From Xenorhabdus poinarii G6 (GTDB lineage: Bacteria; Pseudomonadota; Gammaproteobacteria; Enterobacterales; Enterobacteriaceae): a stretch of 64,000 nucleotides of DNA. The DNA lies in the NCBI RefSeq assembly GCF_000968175.1, contig NZ_FO704551.1, positions 2,418,001 through 2,482,000 on the forward strand, given 5' to 3'. Position numbers and translations under genes: made by a program. Of this stretch, positions 20,588 through 30,460 are shown piece by piece (position 1 is the stretch's first letter; each line of letters begins with the position of its first letter). Below the pieces are notes generated by a model that saw only the letters and a list, made by a program, of their open reading frames with translations, did not search any database and had not been told where the DNA came from.

Positions 20588-21118
20588 TCAAATTAGATTA
20601 CTTTTCTGACTTAAAATGTAAGATTTAACACAGGAAACAATATCTTCTGTTGCAAGACTGGCATCGACAACGAAGTCAGCACACGCTTGATATAATGGTT
20701 CCCTTTTAACCAATATTTCTTCCATTTCCTCTATGATGGACTTCCCTGTTAAGCTAGGACGCTGTGAATTTTCTGGATTGAGTGATAACCGTTGACTCAG
20801 GACTTCGGCGGATGCCTGTAAATAAATGACGATACCATTTTGTTGCATATACTGACGGTTCTCAGGCGACAAAACCATTCCCCCACCTGTTGAAATAACA
20901 TGTTCATTCTGACTCAGCGCTTTCAATGTGTGGCTTTCTAATTGTCTGAAATGTTCCCATCCATGCTGCTCAACAAGCTCGGCAATCGTCATTGTACTGA
21001 TGGTCTGAATACGCTCATCCGTGTCAATAAATTTATACGACAACGCTTTCGACAACAACTTACCTATTGTCGTCTTCCCTGCACCTCGTGCACCTACGAT
21101 GAATAGAGTTTGTTTCAT
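20588..21118 (-). CDS. aroL: Shikimate kinase II (AroL)
   Basis: AroL phosphorylates shikimate at the 3-hydroxyl. The 176-aa protein has the P-loop GARGAGKTT (residues 9-17), FIDTDERIQ, the shikimate-binding STGGGMVL and lid residues around RPSLTG. Features such as RQYMQQNGIVIYL and RPSLTGKSIIEEMEEIL resemble E. coli AroL more than AroK. Paired TyrR-type boxes lie 50-90 bp upstream, as expected for aroL, which like aroF is TyrR-regulated in E. coli. No aroM or yaiA homologue is adjacent. Confidence 0.92.
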   Translation of the reverse strand: MKQTLFIVGARGAGKTTIGKLLSKALSYKFIDTDERIQTISTMTIAELVEQHGWEHFRQLESHTLKALSQNEHVISTGGGMVLSPENRQYMQQNGIVIYLQASAEVLSQRLSLNPENSQRPSLTGKSIIEEMEEILVKREPLYQACADFVVDASLATEDIVSCVKSYILSQKSNLI

Positions 21119-21168
21119 TTCGTTGTTTTCCTGAATAATTTATAAAATTAAGCTTAAACATAAAGTAT

Positions 21169-21208
21169 AGTAACTAAATATTTACACTGGTGTAAAAAGG
21201 TATTTTTA
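21169..21208. promoter_or_regulatory. Two adjacent TyrR-type boxes upstream of aroL
   Basis: AGTAAC-N6-TTTACA (21169-21186) and TGTAAA-N6-TTTTTA (21191-21208) each resemble TGTAAA-N6-TTTACA and start 22 bp apart, about two helical turns. That spacing suits cooperative TyrR binding seen at E. coli aroF and aroL. Neither box is perfect. Confidence 0.55.
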
Positions 21209-21215
21209 ATCGAAC

Positions 21216-21245
21216 AAAAAGTCACACTTAGAATTAAGTGTGACT
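21216..21245 (-). terminator. Intrinsic terminator after proBA
   Basis: AGTCACACTTA and TAAGTGTGACT form an 11-bp stem around GAAT. On the minus strand TTTTTG follows. It lies 40 bp beyond the proA stop and just before the aroL control region. Confidence 0.88.
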
Positions 21246-21285
21246 CATCGTCGTTCAACCCGTTTTAATTAACATGGAATCATCG

Positions 21286-22545
21286 TTAACGGCGTGGCAA
21301 ATAATCGCCATAACCAATCCATTTATAGGTTGTCAGTGCATCAAGCCCCATTGGACCTCTGGAGTGCAATTTCTGAGTGCTGACAGCCACCTCTGCCCCC
21401 AAACCAAATTGCCCGCCATCCGTAAAACGTGTACTTGCATTCACATATACCGCGGCTGAATCAACGTGGCGCACAAAATGGTCAGCCTGCTGCAATGAAT
21501 CCGTCAGGATCGCATCAGAGTGAGCGGTACCATAGGCACGAATGTGCTCAATAGCATGTCCGATATCACTGACAATTTTCACATTCATATCTAAAGATAA
21601 CCATTCATCACAGTAATCATCTTCTGTGACTTCGACGACAGTAGCAGGGCCATCTTTCAACAATACCATTGCTGATTTACTTGCGTGCAATGTCACTCCC
21701 AGTGCTTTCATTTTGACACTTAAACTAGGCAGAAAATCAACGGCGATTTTTTTATGTACTAATAACGTTTCTAATGAATTACAAGCACTTGGGCGCTGAA
21801 CTTTTGCATTAGTGATGATTTCTAATGCTCTTTCAATATTGACGGTTTCATCCACAAACGTATGACAAACACCAATACCACCAGTAATCACCGGAATAGT
21901 CGATTGTTCCCGGCATAATTTATGCAATCCAACCCCACCTCGCGGGATCAACATATCGACATAACGATCCATTTTCAGTAACTCAGCCACCCATTCACGA
22001 TCGGGTTTATTGATAGCCTGAACCGCGGCGGCAGGTAAACCGCTTTGTTCTAATGCCTGCTGTATCACTTTCACCATCGCCTGATTAGTATAGTGAGTCT
22101 CTTTGCCACCCCGCAGGATCACCGCATTACCTGTTTTCAGGCACAAAGATGCCACATCAATGGTCACATTGGGACGAGCTTCATAAATCACACCAATCAC
22201 CCCCAAAGGAACCCGGCGGCGACTCAGTTGCAACCCATTATCCAATAATTGTCCATCAATAACCTGCCCTACAGGATCAGCCAGACGGCAAACCTGGCGT
22301 ACATCATCAGTTATCGCTCTCAGCCGTTCAGGTGTCAGTAATAACCGATCGAGCAGTGCTTCACTCATTCCCTGTTCACGGGCTTGCTCCATATCTTGCT
22401 GATTAGCCGCAAGAATGGCTTCAATTTCTGTTTCCAACAAATCAGCAATATGATTTAACGCTTGGTTTTTCTGATTAGTACTTAATTGCGCCAATTGCCA
22501 TGATGCTGCTTTGGCTGCTTTTCCCATTTGCTCTAGCTCTAGCAT
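21286..22545 (-). CDS. proA: Glutamate-5-semialdehyde dehydrogenase (gamma-glutamyl phosphate reductase)
   Basis: ProA reduces gamma-glutamyl phosphate with NADPH in proline synthesis. The protein (419 aa from the ATG at 22545; E. coli 417) has [47 protein letters not shown], the catalytic-cysteine region [15 protein letters not shown], and the C-terminal [13 protein letters not shown]. The in-frame GTG at 22560 is only five codons upstream, and the MLE start fits the family. proB lies 51 bp upstream and a terminator follows, so proBA is a two-gene operon. Confidence 0.97.
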   Translation of the reverse strand: MLELEQMGKAAKAASWQLAQLSTNQKNQALNHIADLLETEIEAILAANQQDMEQAREQGMSEALLDRLLLTPERLRAITDDVRQVCRLADPVGQVIDGQLLDNGLQLSRRRVPLGVIGVIYEARPNVTIDVASLCLKTGNAVILRGGKETHYTNQAMVKVIQQALEQSGLPAAAVQAINKPDREWVAELLKMDRYVDMLIPRGGVGLHKLCREQSTIPVITGGIGVCHTFVDETVNIERALEIITNAKVQRPSACNSLETLLVHKKIAVDFLPSLSVKMKALGVTLHASKSAMVLLKDGPATVVEVTEDDYCDEWLSLDMNVKIVSDIGHAIEHIRAYGTAHSDAILTDSLQQADHFVRHVDSAAVYVNASTRFTDGGQFGLGAEVAVSTQKLHSRGPMGLDALTTYKWIGYGDYLPRR

Positions 22546-22596
22546 GGTGGAACCCTTCACTTACGATCAATGATGATCTCTCAATTACGACGTTCA

Positions 22597-23703
22597 TTAA
22601 ATTACGATAAAATCGTCACGGTGAACCGCAACAGCACCATATTCATAACCCAATATCTGGCTAATTTGCTGTGAATGATGGCCTGCAATCAAACGTAAAG
22701 CATCACTGTTGTAACGGCACACGCCATGAGCCAAATCTTTGCCCGATAGGCTACGGATGCAAATAACTTCACCGCGGGAAAAATCACCTTTAACGTTTTT
22801 GATTCCTTTGGGGAGTAACGAACTCCCTTTCCCGATAATCGCCGCTTCTGCACCGTGATCAACAATAATTTCCCCCGCCGGAGGTGCACCAAAGATCCAA
22901 CGCTTGCGGCTTTCCATCGGAGTCGCCAGCCCACGAAAGCGTGTTCCCACTGAGTTGCCTTCAATAACGTCCGCAATCACATCCGGCCTATTACCGGCGG
23001 CGATAATAACATCAATACCGGCTCGTCCAGCGACCCCCGCCGCCTGAAGTTTTGTTGCCATTCCCCCAGTGCCTAACCCCGAAACACTGTCTCCTGCCAT
23101 CATTTTCAGTTCATCACTAATATCATGCACTTCAGCAATCAATGTTGCATCGGGGTTATTGCGCGGATCGGCGGTATAAAGTCCTGCGATATCGGTCAGG
23201 AGCAAAAGTTTATCCGCACTCCCCAGAATAGCCGCCAGCGCAGAAAGATTATCATTGTCACCCACTTTAATCTCTGCTGTCGCAACAGCATCATTTTCAT
23301 TAATAATGGGCACAATGCGATTATCAAGCAAAGCCTGTAGGGTGTCCCTTGCATTCAGGAAACGTTCACGATCTTCCAAATCCGCACGGGTCAGAAGCAT
23401 TTGCCCAACATGAATACCATAAATAGAGAAAAGCTGTTCCCACAACTGAATCAGACGACTTTGCCCAACGGCTGCCAGCAACTGCTTTGACGCAATCGTT
23501 GCCGGAAGATCAGGGTAACCTAAATGTTCACGTCCAGCCGCAATCGCACCAGACGTCACAATAATAATGCGATGGCCTTTTTCATGCTGTTGAGCACATT
23601 GACGAACCAATTCCACAATGTGAGCACGATTCAAACGACGAGAGCCACCAGTCAATACACTCGTCCCCAGTTTCACAACCAATGTTTGGCTGCCATTCAT
23701 CAT
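22597..23703 (-). CDS. proB: Glutamate 5-kinase
   Basis: ProB phosphorylates glutamate and is feedback-inhibited by proline. The N-terminal amino-acid-kinase domain (about 1-255) holds [48 protein letters not shown] and [16 protein letters not shown] domain follows (about 275-360; [24 protein letters not shown]). At 368 aa it is one residue longer than E. coli ProB. The first two codons are both ATG. It is followed by proA. Confidence 0.98.
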   Translation of the reverse strand: MMNGSQTLVVKLGTSVLTGGSRRLNRAHIVELVRQCAQQHEKGHRIIIVTSGAIAAGREHLGYPDLPATIASKQLLAAVGQSRLIQLWEQLFSIYGIHVGQMLLTRADLEDRERFLNARDTLQALLDNRIVPIINENDAVATAEIKVGDNDNLSALAAILGSADKLLLLTDIAGLYTADPRNNPDATLIAEVHDISDELKMMAGDSVSGLGTGGMATKLQAAGVAGRAGIDVIIAAGNRPDVIADVIEGNSVGTRFRGLATPMESRKRWIFGAPPAGEIIVDHGAEAAIIGKGSSLLPKGIKNVKGDFSRGEVICIRSLSGKDLAHGVCRYNSDALRLIAGHHSQQISQILGYEYGAVAVHRDDFIVI

Positions 23704-23760
23704 ATTTCTGCCATTATCGTTAATTTGAAAAAGATAATGCCCAGTTTTAACAGGAGAGAA

Positions 23761-23784
23761 GCGTTATGCCAACTGTCATAACGC
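23761..23784 (-). terminator. Terminator-like hairpin between crl and proB
   Basis: GCGTTATG and CATAACGC form a perfect 8-bp stem with an 8-base loop. Only a short pyrimidine run (TTCTCTCC) follows on the minus strand, so termination of crl here is plausible but weak. Confidence 0.5.
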
Positions 23785-23815
23785 AAAATTTAATAAAAGC
23801 AGGTTAAAAACAAAG

Positions 23816-24217
23816 TCATGCTATAACTTGTGTTTGAAGGGTAGCCGTATTTTCTGATGGGATCAACGTCAATTTGAGCGTATCAAAAGCATCGGCCAAA
23901 CGTTGGTGAAATGTCTGCAAAGTTGATTCAAGGTGTTCTAGATCAGACTTTTTTTTGATACCCATGACATGCCACTCACCATGTTTATCAAACAAACCTA
24001 TCTGATAATTATAAACAAAACCTTGATCCTGCTCTTCTAATTCTAACCACCACCCCCAAAATTCCCGTTTTTCTGGCGTCACTTTTGCACTGACACAAAC
24101 CGCCAGACAGTCAAAGAAAAAATAACCATTCTGACACTTTAATTCACGTACATACGGTCCTAATGCAGAAAAACGCTTTAACAACCTATTTTTAGAATAA
24201 CTTGTGGGTAAAGTCAT
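23816..24217 (-). CDS. crl: Sigma-S chaperone Crl
   Basis: Crl binds RpoS and helps it associate with core RNA polymerase. The 133-aa length equals E. coli Crl. Shared segments are MTLPTSYSKNRLLKRFSALG, GYFFFDCLAVCVSAK and REFWGWWLELEEQ, which hold the aromatic patch typical of the family. The C-terminal 40 residues are divergent. It lies downstream of frsA as in E. coli. Confidence 0.93.
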   Translation of the reverse strand: MTLPTSYSKNRLLKRFSALGPYVRELKCQNGYFFFDCLAVCVSAKVTPEKREFWGWWLELEEQDQGFVYNYQIGLFDKHGEWHVMGIKKKSDLEHLESTLQTFHQRLADAFDTLKLTLIPSENTATLQTQVIA

Positions 24218-24288
24218 ACAAAGGTCTCCTTATATACAGAATACCTTTGTATCAAATGATTACAAAATTTCAAGTTATAAATTTCACT

Positions 24289-25536
24289 TTATAAAACTTT
24301 TTCTTTCAACCATACACTTATTTCGTGTAACGACCTATTGAAACCTCTATAAATGGGTGTAGCAGGAATAGCCCGTAAAGAACCATCCATCGATGACATT
24401 GCAATTAACTTTGAGTCTTTTCTTGGACTGAAAATATCATCTTCCCAATACACTGAAAACATAGGCACAGTACAACGACGTCCTAACAGCCCTTGTTTTT
24501 TCAATGAATAGCAACTCAGTTCTGATCGTAATCTTTCTGCATCAAGATGATAAATCCCCAAGCGATTGGCCAATACGTCAATATACATTGACGGAATTTT
24601 CTGCTGTAGTTTTTCATCGTACAGCAATTCATGCACAATCGGGCCTATCACCGACACTCCTTTAATTAATTTCGGCTCCAGATAAGCAAGACGAACAGCA
24701 ATATTAGCGCCAAAACGAAAACCAAATACACCGACACGAGTATGATCAATCCACGGTATTCTATTGAGTTGTTGTAGAATTTGTCGATGAAGTGCGCAGG
24801 TATCCTGTGTCAATGTGAATTTAGCGGAGTAACCAACGGAAGGCATATCTACCGTTAACATAGCAAAACCAAGGGGCGCCAAGTGCTCACAGAATAACCG
24901 CCAAAAATCACTCTGTACATTATCAAGACTGGCACAAACGAATATGGTTGGACAAGGCTCCTCTATATGGGAAGGAATATGCAATAACCCCGTCACACTT
25001 TTGCCATCTTCCAGCCGGAATACCAATTTTTTCAATTCATGATCAGAAAAACGGGCCGCATTTTCATAGGCTTTATTTGCCAGCACAATCGCCTGATCGG
25101 CCAATTCATCACCACGTAAATGAGGATAAGCCGCAATACCGTATAATGTTGCAGCCTTTGACCAGTATTCACTGGCTTTTTCTACATCCCCAGTATTCAA
25201 GGCTTCTTGTTGCCAGTGCATGGCTTCCTGGGACCACTCAAATGCCCAGTTTCCTTTGCGATAGCCGACCACAGTATCCAACAAATGTTCAGTACTACGC
25301 TCGGCATCAGTTACGGCAATCCGACTTAGCACATCTTGAATTTCCAGCGGATTGACACCCCTCCAGATCCAAGCGAGCCAATTAATCATTCGATACCAAC
25401 GCTCGCGGCGCTCGCTACGAAGCACACTATCACTGGCCGTTCCCGATTGTGGACAAGTATATCTTACCAGTGTAGAAGTCTCCCGTTGTTTAAAACGAGG
25501 TTTAAACAACGATTCTGAAAGGTTTTGTTTCGTCAT
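24289..25536 (-). CDS. frsA: FrsA (YafA), alpha/beta-hydrolase-fold protein
   Basis: FrsA binds unphosphorylated enzyme IIA-Glc in E. coli and influences respiration versus fermentation; it is DUF1100/alpha-beta hydrolase in fold. The 415 aa (E. coli 414) show NLSESLFKPRFK at the N-terminus, WYRMINWLAWIWRGVNP, LTVDMPSVGYSAKF, WIDHTRVGVFGFRFGANIAVRLAYLE and KKQGLLGRRCTVPM. At the usual nucleophile elbow the sequence is GFRFGA, with no serine, as in E. coli FrsA. It is 17 bp downstream of gpt and probably co-transcribed. Confidence 0.95.
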   Translation of the reverse strand: MTKQNLSESLFKPRFKQRETSTLVRYTCPQSGTASDSVLRSERRERWYRMINWLAWIWRGVNPLEIQDVLSRIAVTDAERSTEHLLDTVVGYRKGNWAFEWSQEAMHWQQEALNTGDVEKASEYWSKAATLYGIAAYPHLRGDELADQAIVLANKAYENAARFSDHELKKLVFRLEDGKSVTGLLHIPSHIEEPCPTIFVCASLDNVQSDFWRLFCEHLAPLGFAMLTVDMPSVGYSAKFTLTQDTCALHRQILQQLNRIPWIDHTRVGVFGFRFGANIAVRLAYLEPKLIKGVSVIGPIVHELLYDEKLQQKIPSMYIDVLANRLGIYHLDAERLRSELSCYSLKKQGLLGRRCTVPMFSVYWEDDIFSPRKDSKLIAMSSMDGSLRAIPATPIYRGFNRSLHEISVWLKEKVL

Positions 25537-25553
25537 GACAAAGAAAATTTTGA

Positions 25554-26012
25554 TTACTTATCACAAATAGGCGGAATGAACATTACACCCATATCCCATG
25601 GCTGTTCAATCCAGGTATTCTGGGGGATATCCACAACATAATCATCGACAAGAGGACGGCCGGTCGGTTTTGCAAAAATCGTGACAAAATGGGCTTTTGG
25701 ATACATATCACGAATTGCCTGAGCCGTACCACCAGTATCAACCAGATCATCAACAACGATGAAGCCTTCACCGTCACCTTCTGCTTTTTTCAATACTTTC
25801 AACTCGCGCTGATTATCATGATCATAGCTGGAAATACAGACCGTATCGACATGGCGAATGCCCAATTCACGCGCCAGTAACGCACCGGGCACGAGACCAC
25901 CACGGCTAACAGCGATAATACCTTTCCATTGTTCTACAGGAAGTAAACGTTGTGCCAATTGACGGGCATGTATTTGCAACATATCCCACGTTACAACATA
26001 TTTCTCACTCAT
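25554..26012 (-). CDS. gpt: Xanthine-guanine phosphoribosyltransferase
   Basis: Gpt salvages xanthine and guanine to XMP and GMP using PRPP. The 152-aa protein equals E. coli Gpt in length. The PRPP-binding loop reads [14 protein letters not shown]; other landmarks are [39 protein letters not shown] and the C-terminal [21 protein letters not shown]. It heads a gpt-frsA unit, and its -10 element and following leader resemble those of E. coli gpt. Confidence 0.98.
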   Translation of the reverse strand: MSEKYVVTWDMLQIHARQLAQRLLPVEQWKGIIAVSRGGLVPGALLARELGIRHVDTVCISSYDHDNQRELKVLKKAEGDGEGFIVVDDLVDTGGTAQAIRDMYPKAHFVTIFAKPTGRPLVDDYVVDIPQNTWIEQPWDMGVMFIPPICDK

Positions 26013-26080
26013 AAAATTTGATCCTGGAAGCTAAAGAATATTTCAGAAAAGTGTTCTTGCGGAAAAAAAGGTTGCGCGAG

Positions 26081-26086
26081 ATTATA
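26081..26086 (-). promoter_or_regulatory. -10 element of gpt promoter
   Basis: The minus strand reads ATCACTATAATCTCGCGCA, with a perfect TATAAT followed by a GC-rich discriminator, about 70 bp upstream of the gpt ATG. The E. coli gpt promoter as remembered has nearly the same sequence here. A clear -35 was not identified. Confidence 0.65.
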
Positions 26087-26393
26087 GTGATTTGAACAGA
26101 CAAAAACCAGTAGAAACAAGATAAGACCCGCGGTAATCACCGCTAAAATACCGATAACTATCTACTGTTAAACCGATATACTGACCATCTTCGATTTGTG
26201 CCGTGATCTGTGGTTGTGAAAGCTTTAATGCAATTACCAAGTACGTTAAATCTAAAGAATAACCATGTGATAGACCGTCTTGCATCCCAAAAGCTTGGGT
26301 ACACTTTTGCTTAATGGGTAATGTCTCCGGTTGTAGAGGCCTGACATAACGCGCGGATAAAACTAGCCCCGTTGACCCTGAGGTAAGCCCCAT
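26082..26393 (-). CDS. Doubtful 103-aa ORF upstream of gpt
   Basis: The frame begins at an ATG without a good ribosome-binding site and ends inside the gpt -10 element. The protein (MGLTSGSTGLVLSARYV at the N-terminus, ending TGFCLFKSL) has two cysteines and several Tyr/Ser-rich stretches but matches no family I know. No signal peptide or clear membrane segment is seen. It may be non-coding; it is listed because it is the only sizeable ORF in a 522-bp gap. Confidence 0.2.
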   Translation of the reverse strand: MGLTSGSTGLVLSARYVRPLQPETLPIKQKCTQAFGMQDGLSHGYSLDLTYLVIALKLSQPQITAQIEDGQYIGLTVDSYRYFSGDYRGSYLVSTGFCLFKSL

Positions 26394-26534
26394 TCTGACT
26401 GCACATGGTAAGCAATAAAATGATATTCTCAGGCATTACATGGGCATTAGGGCAATACAGATGATAATAAGCACTCTAATGCATCAAACATCATCATTTT
26501 TATCTCACTTACATGTCGTTATAGGAGATTCACA

Positions 26535-27995
26535 GTGTCTGAATTATCAACATTATCCCCGCAACCATTATGGGATATTTTTGCTCAAATCTGCGCCATT
26601 CCTCATCCTTCCTATCATGAAGAAGCTTTGGTCGCTCATATCATTGAGTGGGCAAAAAACAAAAAATTCCATGTAGAGCGGGATGAAATCGGCAATGTTT
26701 TGATCAGAAAACCCGCATCAAAGGGCATGGAAAATCGCAAGGCTGTCGTACTTCAGGCACACCTTGACATGGTTCCACAAAAAAACAACGACACTCAACA
26801 CGATTTTACACAAGATCCTATCCGTCCTTATATCGATGGCGACTGGGTGACGGCTGATGGCACTACGCTTGGTGCGGATAACGGTATCGGTATGGCTTCC
26901 GCTCTGGCGGTGTTGGCAGACGAATCCATCAAACATGGTCCCCTGGAAGTGTTACTTACCATGACCGAAGAGGCGGGTATGGATGGCGCATTCGACCTGC
27001 AATCTGGCTGGTTGCAAGCTGATATTCTGATCAATACCGATTCAGAAGAAGAAGGTGAAATCTATATGGGTTGTGCTGGTGGTATTGATGTTGTCACCGC
27101 TTTGCAACTGTCACGTGAAGCACTACCGACTAACTACAAAACCCTGCAATTAACGATTAAGGGATTAAAAGGAGGTCACTCTGGGGGCGACATTCATCTG
27201 GGATTAGGCAATGCTAACAAACTGCTGGCTCGCTTTCTGGCGGCGCATACGGATGAGCTGGAACTAAAATTAATCCATCTGCAAGGTGGAACGCTACGCA
27301 ACGCTATCCCTCGCGAAGGTTCAACTATCATTGCCGTTCCTGCCCATAAAGTTGAAAAACTGTCTCAATTGAAAGAGAGCTATCTGGAAACATTGAAAAA
27401 CGAATATGCTGTCGTTGAACACAATCTCACGCTCTTGTTGGAAGAAACCGAAATATCATCACACGCATTAACCACAGATTGTCAGACGCGCTTCATCTCC
27501 ATGCTCAACAGCATGCCTAATGGTGTTATTCGGATGAGTGATGTTGCCAAAGGTGTTGTAGAAACATCTCTGAACATGGGCATTGTCACCATGGATGAAG
27601 AAAAAACGGAAGTTATTTGCCTGATTCGTTCACTCATCGAAAGTGGCAAGGATTATGTGGTTGAAATTCTGCGTTCTCTGGCAAAACTGTCCGGGGCAGA
27701 AATCATAGCAAGTGGCAGCTATCCGGGGTGGCAACCTGATGCCAATTCCCCCATTATGCAGTTAGTACGTGAAACTTATCATCAATTGTTCGATAAAACC
27801 CCGAATATTATGGTGATCCACGCCGGCTTGGAATGTGGTCTATTTAAAAAACCGTATCCTGATATGGATATGGTTTCTATCGGCCCAACTATCCGCGGCG
27901 CTCATTCCCCTGATGAAAAAGTTCACATTAAGAGTGTCGGTCAATATTGGCAATTACTCACTGCGATTCTAAAAGCGATCCCGGTTAAAGAATAA
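26535..27995 (+). CDS. pepD: Cytosol non-specific dipeptidase PepD (aminoacyl-histidine dipeptidase)
   Basis: PepD is an M20-family zinc peptidase that cleaves dipeptides such as carnosine and Cys-Gly. The 486-aa protein shows the metal-binding residues: H76 in QAHLDMVP, D115 in LGADNGIG, E145/E146 in TEEAGMDG, D169 in NTDSEEEG, and a late His in GAHSPDE. GGHSGGDIHLG belongs to the lid/dimerisation region. The start is GTG, eight bases after AGGAG. An upstream ATG in the gap is in another frame. It is divergent from gpt, as in E. coli. Confidence 0.97.
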   Translation: MSELSTLSPQPLWDIFAQICAIPHPSYHEEALVAHIIEWAKNKKFHVERDEIGNVLIRKPASKGMENRKAVVLQAHLDMVPQKNNDTQHDFTQDPIRPYIDGDWVTADGTTLGADNGIGMASALAVLADESIKHGPLEVLLTMTEEAGMDGAFDLQSGWLQADILINTDSEEEGEIYMGCAGGIDVVTALQLSREALPTNYKTLQLTIKGLKGGHSGGDIHLGLGNANKLLARFLAAHTDELELKLIHLQGGTLRNAIPREGSTIIAVPAHKVEKLSQLKESYLETLKNEYAVVEHNLTLLLEETEISSHALTTDCQTRFISMLNSMPNGVIRMSDVAKGVVETSLNMGIVTMDEEKTEVICLIRSLIESGKDYVVEILRSLAKLSGAEIIASGSYPGWQPDANSPIMQLVRETYHQLFDKTPNIMVIHAGLECGLFKKPYPDMDMVSIGPTIRGAHSPDEKVHIKSVGQYWQLLTAILKAIPVKE

Positions 27996-28121
27996 AGAAA
28001 CGATGTTTTCTCCCCTGCTATCTGGCTGGGGAGGAGATGCCAGCTTCACATTTTATTGACACTTTTACATTTTGTTTTATTACGCCAATACGTCCTAGGG
28101 TTTGTCACTATAAGTGATACA

Positions 28122-29282
28122 TCATGGCTCAGAATGACTTATCTTAAATGCCCTGTTTTTCATGCTATAACACTGAAGGATTAATGAAATTAAAAGAAAA
28201 AATACTGCAAAATAGATTAAAATCATAGTTCCCATTCCAAGAGATATCACTATCCCGCCTAACATCGCACCTATCGAGCTTCCCAAATAGTTGATTGAGC
28301 TATTAAGAGCAATGACAGCACTTCCATGTTTAGGTTGATAAGATAATAAAATATGTTGCTGAGGTGCGCCTGCGGCCCATCCCATGGCTCCCCATATAAA
28401 GAACGGCAGATACTTGATAAATGGTATATTAATCATTATTGGTATACATATAACAGAAAATGTTAATAAGACCAATATAAGTAAAATCAATGCTTTTTCT
28501 TTTTTAAAATAATCAATTAGATAGCCAACTGATAAACTGCCAAATAATCCACCGAGTCCCCAAGCCCATAAATATGATGTTATATTATTTGAACCACTAA
28601 TATCTTGTAATAAAGGAGACAAATATGTATATAGACCTAAGCTTGCAAGACCCGCGAAAAAAGTGATCAGTACAGTGATTGTAACTTTTTTATCTAAGAA
28701 CATGATAACCCTGTCTTTTAGGGATGGAGGCGCAGTCACTGGAATGAAAGGGAAAAACTTAAATATGCTGAAGGCTGCGATAAAACTAAGCATTACAGTG
28801 AACCACATTGTAGCTTGCCAATCAAATTGGTTTGCGAGATAAAGCCCCACAGGAACACCTAACACCGTTCCTATACTCATTCCACCCACCGTTAATCCAA
28901 GAGCACGCCCTTTCTTCTCGGCAGAAACCAACATTGTAGAACCAGCTATAGCTAATGGAGAAAATAGGCCAGCACTAATCCCCGCGATTGCTCTAGAAAT
29001 CAAGAATACAGAAAAATTGGGAGAACTGGCGCTTAACGCATTCGCAAATCCAAAGATGATGATAGATATTAATAGCACTTTTTTTATCGATTGCCCTGCT
29101 AAAAGGGAAGCGAACAATGGCGCAGATATCGCATAACATAAAGTAAATATACTGACAGCTTGCCCAATTTGAGAAGCACTTTTTTGATATGTCTCACTAA
29201 CACCAGGTATGAGTCCGGCTATAATATAGGTATTAAATCCTAAGGCAAACATCCCTATAGCTAAAAAAATAATTTTTTGCAT
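28122..29282 (-). CDS. MFS transporter, DHA1 (AraJ/YdhP-like)
   Basis: The 386-aa protein has 12 hydrophobic segments. The motif-C-like stretch GGMSIGTVLGVPVGLYLANQFDW and the segment SRAIAGISAGLFSPLAIAG are typical of the drug-proton antiporter 1 group (AraJ, YdhP, PbuE types). The substrate is unknown; drug or purine/sugar efflux is possible. Codons are AT-rich relative to flanking housekeeping genes. A LysR regulator is transcribed divergently 270 bp away and probably controls it. Confidence 0.8.
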   Translation of the reverse strand: MQKIIFLAIGMFALGFNTYIIAGLIPGVSETYQKSASQIGQAVSIFTLCYAISAPLFASLLAGQSIKKVLLISIIIFGFANALSASSPNFSVFLISRAIAGISAGLFSPLAIAGSTMLVSAEKKGRALGLTVGGMSIGTVLGVPVGLYLANQFDWQATMWFTVMLSFIAAFSIFKFFPFIPVTAPPSLKDRVIMFLDKKVTITVLITFFAGLASLGLYTYLSPLLQDISGSNNITSYLWAWGLGGLFGSLSVGYLIDYFKKEKALILLILVLLTFSVICIPIMINIPFIKYLPFFIWGAMGWAAGAPQQHILLSYQPKHGSAVIALNSSINYLGSSIGAMLGGIVISLGMGTMILIYFAVFFLLISLILQCYSMKNRAFKISHSEP

Positions 29283-29552
29283 GTTGCTATGCCTTTATAT
29301 CATGTTGTAATTTATTAACGTGATTAATCAGTTTGCTAGGTTTTGACGTGTATATAGGGCAGCCCTCCACACATAAATAAACTGTGTTTTAATCTAGTTA
29401 TACGTTCCTATGTAAAAAATATTTCATACTCAAGAAAGAGCATGATATTTTATGCACAAATGCTGCATTACCCATCATTATAATATCAGTGTATACAATA
29501 AGAATTTTTAAATAAAATGAATTATTTCAATATGAAGGTATGAAAAAAAATC
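29283..29552. other. Divergent control region MFS / LysR
   Basis: The 270 bp are very AT-rich. The one GC-rich island is the short inverted repeat AGGGCAGCCCT near 29356, a possible operator. An 8-codon ORF with a GAAGG ribosome-binding site starts at 29540 and overlaps the regulator start. Confidence 0.35.
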
Positions 29553-30416
29553 ATGAGTATGACTAAATATGAAATCTTTGAAGCCGTGATTAAGACAGGA
29601 AGTTTCTCTAAAGCTGCTGAAAGATTAAACAAAACACAATCTGCAATAAGCCATGCGATTTCAGATTTAGAAAAAAAATTTGGTGTTTTATTGTTTGTTA
29701 GAAATGGCCGAAAAGTGAATTTAACTCATCATGGCATAAAGGTGTATACATATATATATAAGATATTAGACATTAATCGCCATTTAATGAAAGAAAATTT
29801 CATGGATGAAAATAGTTCTTATGTTTTGAGAGTTGGTGTTTTTGAGAGTGTTAAAAGAACTATTTTACCTTCGGTTATCAAGGAGATGAAAAAATCATAT
29901 CCACTTATCGAAATCATTCTATTCGAAGGGTCATATGATGAAATCAAAGAATGGATTATAAATGATTTAATAGACTTTGGTTTTACAATTAGTGATGGTT
30001 TTGGTTGTAATTCAATACCAATCTTAGCAGATGAATTAGTCGTAGCAACAAAAATAGATCTGGATTTCCCCTTAGACAAAACATCCTTAAATCACTTTTT
30101 TAGTATAAACAAATTCATTATGCCGGCGGCACCATATAAAAATAACATTGAACTATTTTTTAGTGAAAACAATATAAAACCCAATATTTACTCTCAGGTC
30201 AGTGATTGTAATACAATTGCAAAAATGGTTGACTTAGGCATTGGTGTATCTATAGGACCAAAGCTGTTTTTAAAATCATTTGAAAAAATAAAATTACATG
30301 ATCTGCCTGTTAAATCTCACAGAAACATATACATTTCCCATAAAAAGAAGGGTTTTGGAAAAATTGAAGATTTTTTTATTCAAGAGGTGATAAAAACAGC
30401 GAGTGGTTTAATTTAG
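29553..30416 (+). CDS. LysR-family transcriptional regulator
   Basis: The 287-aa protein has an N-terminal winged helix-turn-helix (about 1-60; SFSKAAERLNKTQSAISHAI, DLEKKFGVLLFVRNGRKVNLT) and a type 2 periplasmic-binding-like effector domain (about 90-285). The gene is strongly AT-rich, with many AAA and ATA codons. It lies divergent from the MFS gene at 28122, the classic LysR-target layout, so it probably controls that transporter. The ATG at 29559 is an alternative start; the ribosome-binding site (GAAGG) is closer to the overlapping 8-codon ORF at 29540. The ligand is unknown. Confidence 0.85.
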   Translation: MSMTKYEIFEAVIKTGSFSKAAERLNKTQSAISHAISDLEKKFGVLLFVRNGRKVNLTHHGIKVYTYIYKILDINRHLMKENFMDENSSYVLRVGVFESVKRTILPSVIKEMKKSYPLIEIILFEGSYDEIKEWIINDLIDFGFTISDGFGCNSIPILADELVVATKIDLDFPLDKTSLNHFFSINKFIMPAAPYKNNIELFFSENNIKPNIYSQVSDCNTIAKMVDLGIGVSIGPKLFLKSFEKIKLHDLPVKSHRNIYISHKKKGFGKIEDFFIQEVIKTASGLI

Positions 30417-30431
30417 CTTACGAATTCAAGA

Positions 30432-30460
30432 AACTAAGTATGTAATATATATGCTTAGTT
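30432..30460. terminator. Possible shared terminator after the LysR gene
   Basis: AACTAAGTAT and ATGCTTAGTT form a 10-bp stem with one G-T pair. A T-rich but interrupted stretch follows on the plus strand. The stem overlaps the stop codon of the remnant on the opposite strand, as expected for a convergent terminator. Confidence 0.4.

Larger units (their letters stand above)
26013..26534. other. gpt-pepD divergent region
   Basis: The 522 bp carry the gpt promoter near 26081-26086 and the pepD start region. They are longer than I recall for E. coli and include a 103-codon minus-strand ORF of doubtful reality (26082-26393). Confidence 0.5.

Noticed and set aside
28010..28033. CTCCCC/GGGGAG hairpin after pepD as a terminator
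   Set aside because: The stem is only 6 bp with a 12-base loop and no T-run on either strand.
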